The position numbers and the translations under genes are program-made. Shown piece after piece: positions 5,509 through 7,198 of a stretch of 7,198 bases of DNA (position 1 is the first letter of the stretch; each line of letters opens with the position of its first letter). The notes under the pieces were generated by a model. That model ran no database searches and had not been told where the DNA came from. It worked only from the letters and a program-made list of their open reading frames with translations. The DNA is from Candidatus Omnitrophota bacterium (GTDB lineage Bacteria > Omnitrophota > Gorgyraeia > Gygaellales > Profunditerraquicolaceae), in the NCBI GenBank assembly GCA_028714595.1, contig JAQTMD010000076.1, positions 1-7,198 of the forward strand. Direction: 5' to 3'.

Positions 5509-6771
5509 CTACTCCTTCTCGCGCCTGATCTTGGCGCCCAGGCCCGCGAGCTTGCGTTCCATGTTCTCGTAACCGCGCTCCAGGTGATAGATCCTCGATA
5601 CGCTGGTCGTGCCTTTTGCCACCAGTCCAGCCAGGACCAGGCCCGCCGAGGCGCGCAAATCAGACGCCATCACCGGCGCCCCGGAAAGCTGCTTGACGCC
5701 TTCGACTATGGCGTGCGGCCCCTCGCGCTGTATGTGCGCCCCCATGCGGTTAAGCTCAGCCACGTGCATGAAGCGGTCCGGATATATCTTTTCCGTGATC
5801 ACGCTGATGCCGGGCGTGATACACATGAGCGCCATGACCTGCGCCTGCATATCCGTCGGAAAGCCCGGGTACGGCAGCGTGGTGACGTTGATCGGCCGGA
5901 TATGCGACTTGATGCTGACCCGCATGGACGAGCCGCTCATTCTAATCTGGACCCCTGCCTCCTGCAGCTTGTCTATCACCGACATCAAGTGCCGGGGATT
6001 CACGTTCTTGATCAAAATGTCTCCGCGGGTGATAAGCGAGGCTATCATGAACGTCCCTGCCTCGATGCGGTCCGGGATCACCGTATGGTCGAAACCCTTG
6101 AGGCGCTTGACGCCCTCGATCTCTATGGTAGGCGTGCCGTGGCCCTTGATCTTTGCGCCCATCTTGATCAGGCACTCCGCCAGGTCCGCCACTTCAGGCT
6201 CGCATGCCGCAGACTCGATGATAGTCGTCCCCTTTGCCAGGGCCGCGGCCATCATCACGTTGTCCGTGGCAAGCACCGACGAGCCGTATTCTCCGCCGAG
6301 GTACATATGCGCCCCGCGCAAACCCCTGGTCCTGGCGATGCAGTAGCCTCCTTCGACGCTGATCTCTGACCCCAGCGCCCGGAGCCCTTTGAGATGCAGG
6401 TCCACCGGCCGCACGCCGATGATGCAGCCGCCGGGGAGCGACACCTTTGCCTCTTTATGCTTTGCCAGAAGCGGCCCCAGCACGCAGAACGACGCGCGCA
6501 TGGTCGAGACCAGCTTGTAGTCCGCGACGTGATTGGTCACGCCGTTGGCGGCGGCCGTGATCACGCCTTTATCGAAATCCGCGGCCTTGCCCAGGACGCG
6601 CAGGATCTTCAGCATGGTATTGGTATCCCGCAGCGACGGACAGTGCCTGACGACGCACGGCTCGTCCGTCAGCAGCGTCGCCGCCAGGATAGGCAAGAGC
6701 GCGTTCTTAGAGCCCGATATCTCGACTTCCCCTTTGAGCCGTACCCCGCCCTCGATGACCAGCTTATCCAT
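5509..6771 (-). CDS. murA: UDP-N-acetylglucosamine 1-carboxyvinyltransferase
   Basis: Adds enolpyruvate from PEP to UDP-GlcNAc, the first committed step of peptidoglycan synthesis, in the cytoplasm. At 420 residues it is the usual length. The two-domain EPT fold is marked by SGSKNALLP (19-27, with K22 and N23), the catalytic-loop cysteine C116 in LPGGCIIGVRPVD (with R121), PDRIEAGTF (233-241), D307 in PYPGFPTDMQAQ, R333 in YPDRFMHVAEL, R373 in DLRASAGLVL and R399 in HLERGYE. Having Cys rather than Asp at 116 predicts a fosfomycin-sensitive type. The uridine-binding segment, commonly SVGAT, reads SVLAT (165-169). The start ATG shares one base with the prmC stop (TAATG), so the two are translationally coupled. 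The next gene, trpG, is separated by 193 bases. Confidence 0.97.
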   Translation of the reverse strand: MDKLVIEGGVRLKGEVEISGSKNALLPILAATLLTDEPCVVRHCPSLRDTNTMLKILRVLGKAADFDKGVITAAANGVTNHVADYKLVSTMRASFCVLGPLLAKHKEAKVSLPGGCIIGVRPVDLHLKGLRALGSEISVEGGYCIARTRGLRGAHMYLGGEYGSSVLATDNVMMAAALAKGTTIIESAACEPEVADLAECLIKMGAKIKGHGTPTIEIEGVKRLKGFDHTVIPDRIEAGTFMIASLITRGDILIKNVNPRHLMSVIDKLQEAGVQIRMSGSSMRVSIKSHIRPINVTTLPYPGFPTDMQAQVMALMCITPGISVITEKIYPDRFMHVAELNRMGAHIQREGPHAIVEGVKQLSGAPVMASDLRASAGLVLAGLVAKGTTSVSRIYHLERGYENMERKLAGLGAKIRREKE

Positions 6772-7198
6772 TATTCTTCCCGCCTTCGGGCCACGAGGAC
6801 CCGGTCAATACCATTATAATCCTTTACAACGTCTTCCACGTTAAAAAACTCTGTTTTTTCGATCAGCCGCGTAACATCGGCGCGCTGGTCATAACCTATC
6901 TCGAGCATCAGGCAACCGATTGCGTTCAATGCCTTGCCGGCGCCGGGGATGATCCTGCGAAACGCGTCCAGGCCGTCAGGGCCGCCGTCGAGCGCCGGGC
7001 GCGGCTCGCGCCTTACTTCCGGCTGCAACTCTGCGATATCCGTGCTTTTTACATACGGCGGATTGCTCACGATAAGGTCGAATTTTTCCGCGTCGGGCGG
7101 AAAGAGGTCGCAACATACAAACTCGACGCGCCCGGCTGCGCCGAGCCTCCCGGCGTTGGCGCCCGCCACGGTCAGCGCGTCCTCCGAAATATCCCTTG
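6771..7198 (-). CDS. prmC: Peptide chain release factor N5-glutamine methyltransferase, C-terminal part (5' end outside window)
   Basis: Methylates the glutamine of the GGQ motif in release factors RF1/RF2 using S-adenosylmethionine. About 141 C-terminal residues are present and the frame stays open to the window edge, beginning ...RDISEDALTVAGANAGRLG. An internal GTG at 7169 could be mistaken for a start, but the residues before it continue the methyltransferase fold (the D-I-S acidic strand end that contacts SAM). The defining NPPY motif occurs in FDLIVSNPPYVKSTDI, followed by the PrmC-specific LQPEVRREPRPALDGGPDGLD and LEIGYDQ. The N-terminal helical release-factor-binding domain lies beyond the edge. 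It overlaps murA by one base. In many bacteria prmC follows prfA, so prfA is the expected next gene off the right edge. Confidence 0.94.
   Translation of the reverse strand, partial: RDISEDALTVAGANAGRLGAAGRVEFVCCDLFPPDAEKFDLIVSNPPYVKSTDIAELQPEVRREPRPALDGGPDGLDAFRRIIPGAGKALNAIGCLMLEIGYDQRADVTRLIEKTEFFNVEDVVKDYNGIDRVLVARRREE

Noticed and set aside
5296..6369. Long plus-strand open frame (357 codons) opposite murA and the trpG leader
   Set aside because: Antisense shadow of murA; composition dominated by Arg, His, Asp and Ala, no motif, no ribosome-binding site of note.

Overview
The window is GC-rich bacterial DNA carrying eight genes, all on the minus strand and packed head to tail. Read in the direction of transcription (right to left) they are: the C-terminal part of prmC (cut by the window edge), murA, trpG, trpD, trpC, trpF, a small exported protein with PsbP-like character, and acsC, the large subunit of the corrinoid iron-sulfur protein of the Wood-Ljungdahl pathway. 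I see no convincing gene on the plus strand, no tRNA or rRNA, no CRISPR array and no insertion sequence.

The host makes peptidoglycan (murA), tryptophan (trpGDCF), and very likely has an acetyl-CoA (Wood-Ljungdahl) pathway (acsC). A prmC-murA pair next to a tightly overlapped trp block plus an AcsC gene suggests an anaerobic, uncultivated Gram-negative-type lineage such as Omnitrophota. That placement is an inference from gene content, not a demonstrated identification.

Layout: prmC and murA overlap by one base (TAATG). A 193-base gap follows, almost all of which folds into a branched inverted-repeat structure. Next come trpG/trpD (4-base ATGA overlap), trpD/trpC (14-base overlap), trpC-12 nt-trpF, trpF-15 nt-PsbP-like gene and 31 nt-acsC, consistent with one transcript from trpG to acsC. 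The acsC stop codon lies inside the 5' arm of a long stem-loop with an A-tract before it and a T-tract after it, the likely end of that transcript. The remaining 240 bases to the left edge contain a second, roughly 190-base imperfect inverted repeat and no gene.

TrpG and TrpD would convert chorismate to phosphoribosyl anthranilate together with a TrpE that is not here, and TrpF and TrpC carry it on to indole-3-glycerol phosphate. trpE, trpB and trpA are all missing from the positions where they are often found. The genes after trpF instead encode an exported protein and a one-carbon/acetyl-CoA pathway subunit. The most unusual non-gene signal is that both noncoding gaps consist of large hierarchical inverted repeats. 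The most unusual protein features are a very basic, Arg-rich TrpF with altered active-site loops and an Ala/Pro-rich insertion in TrpC.
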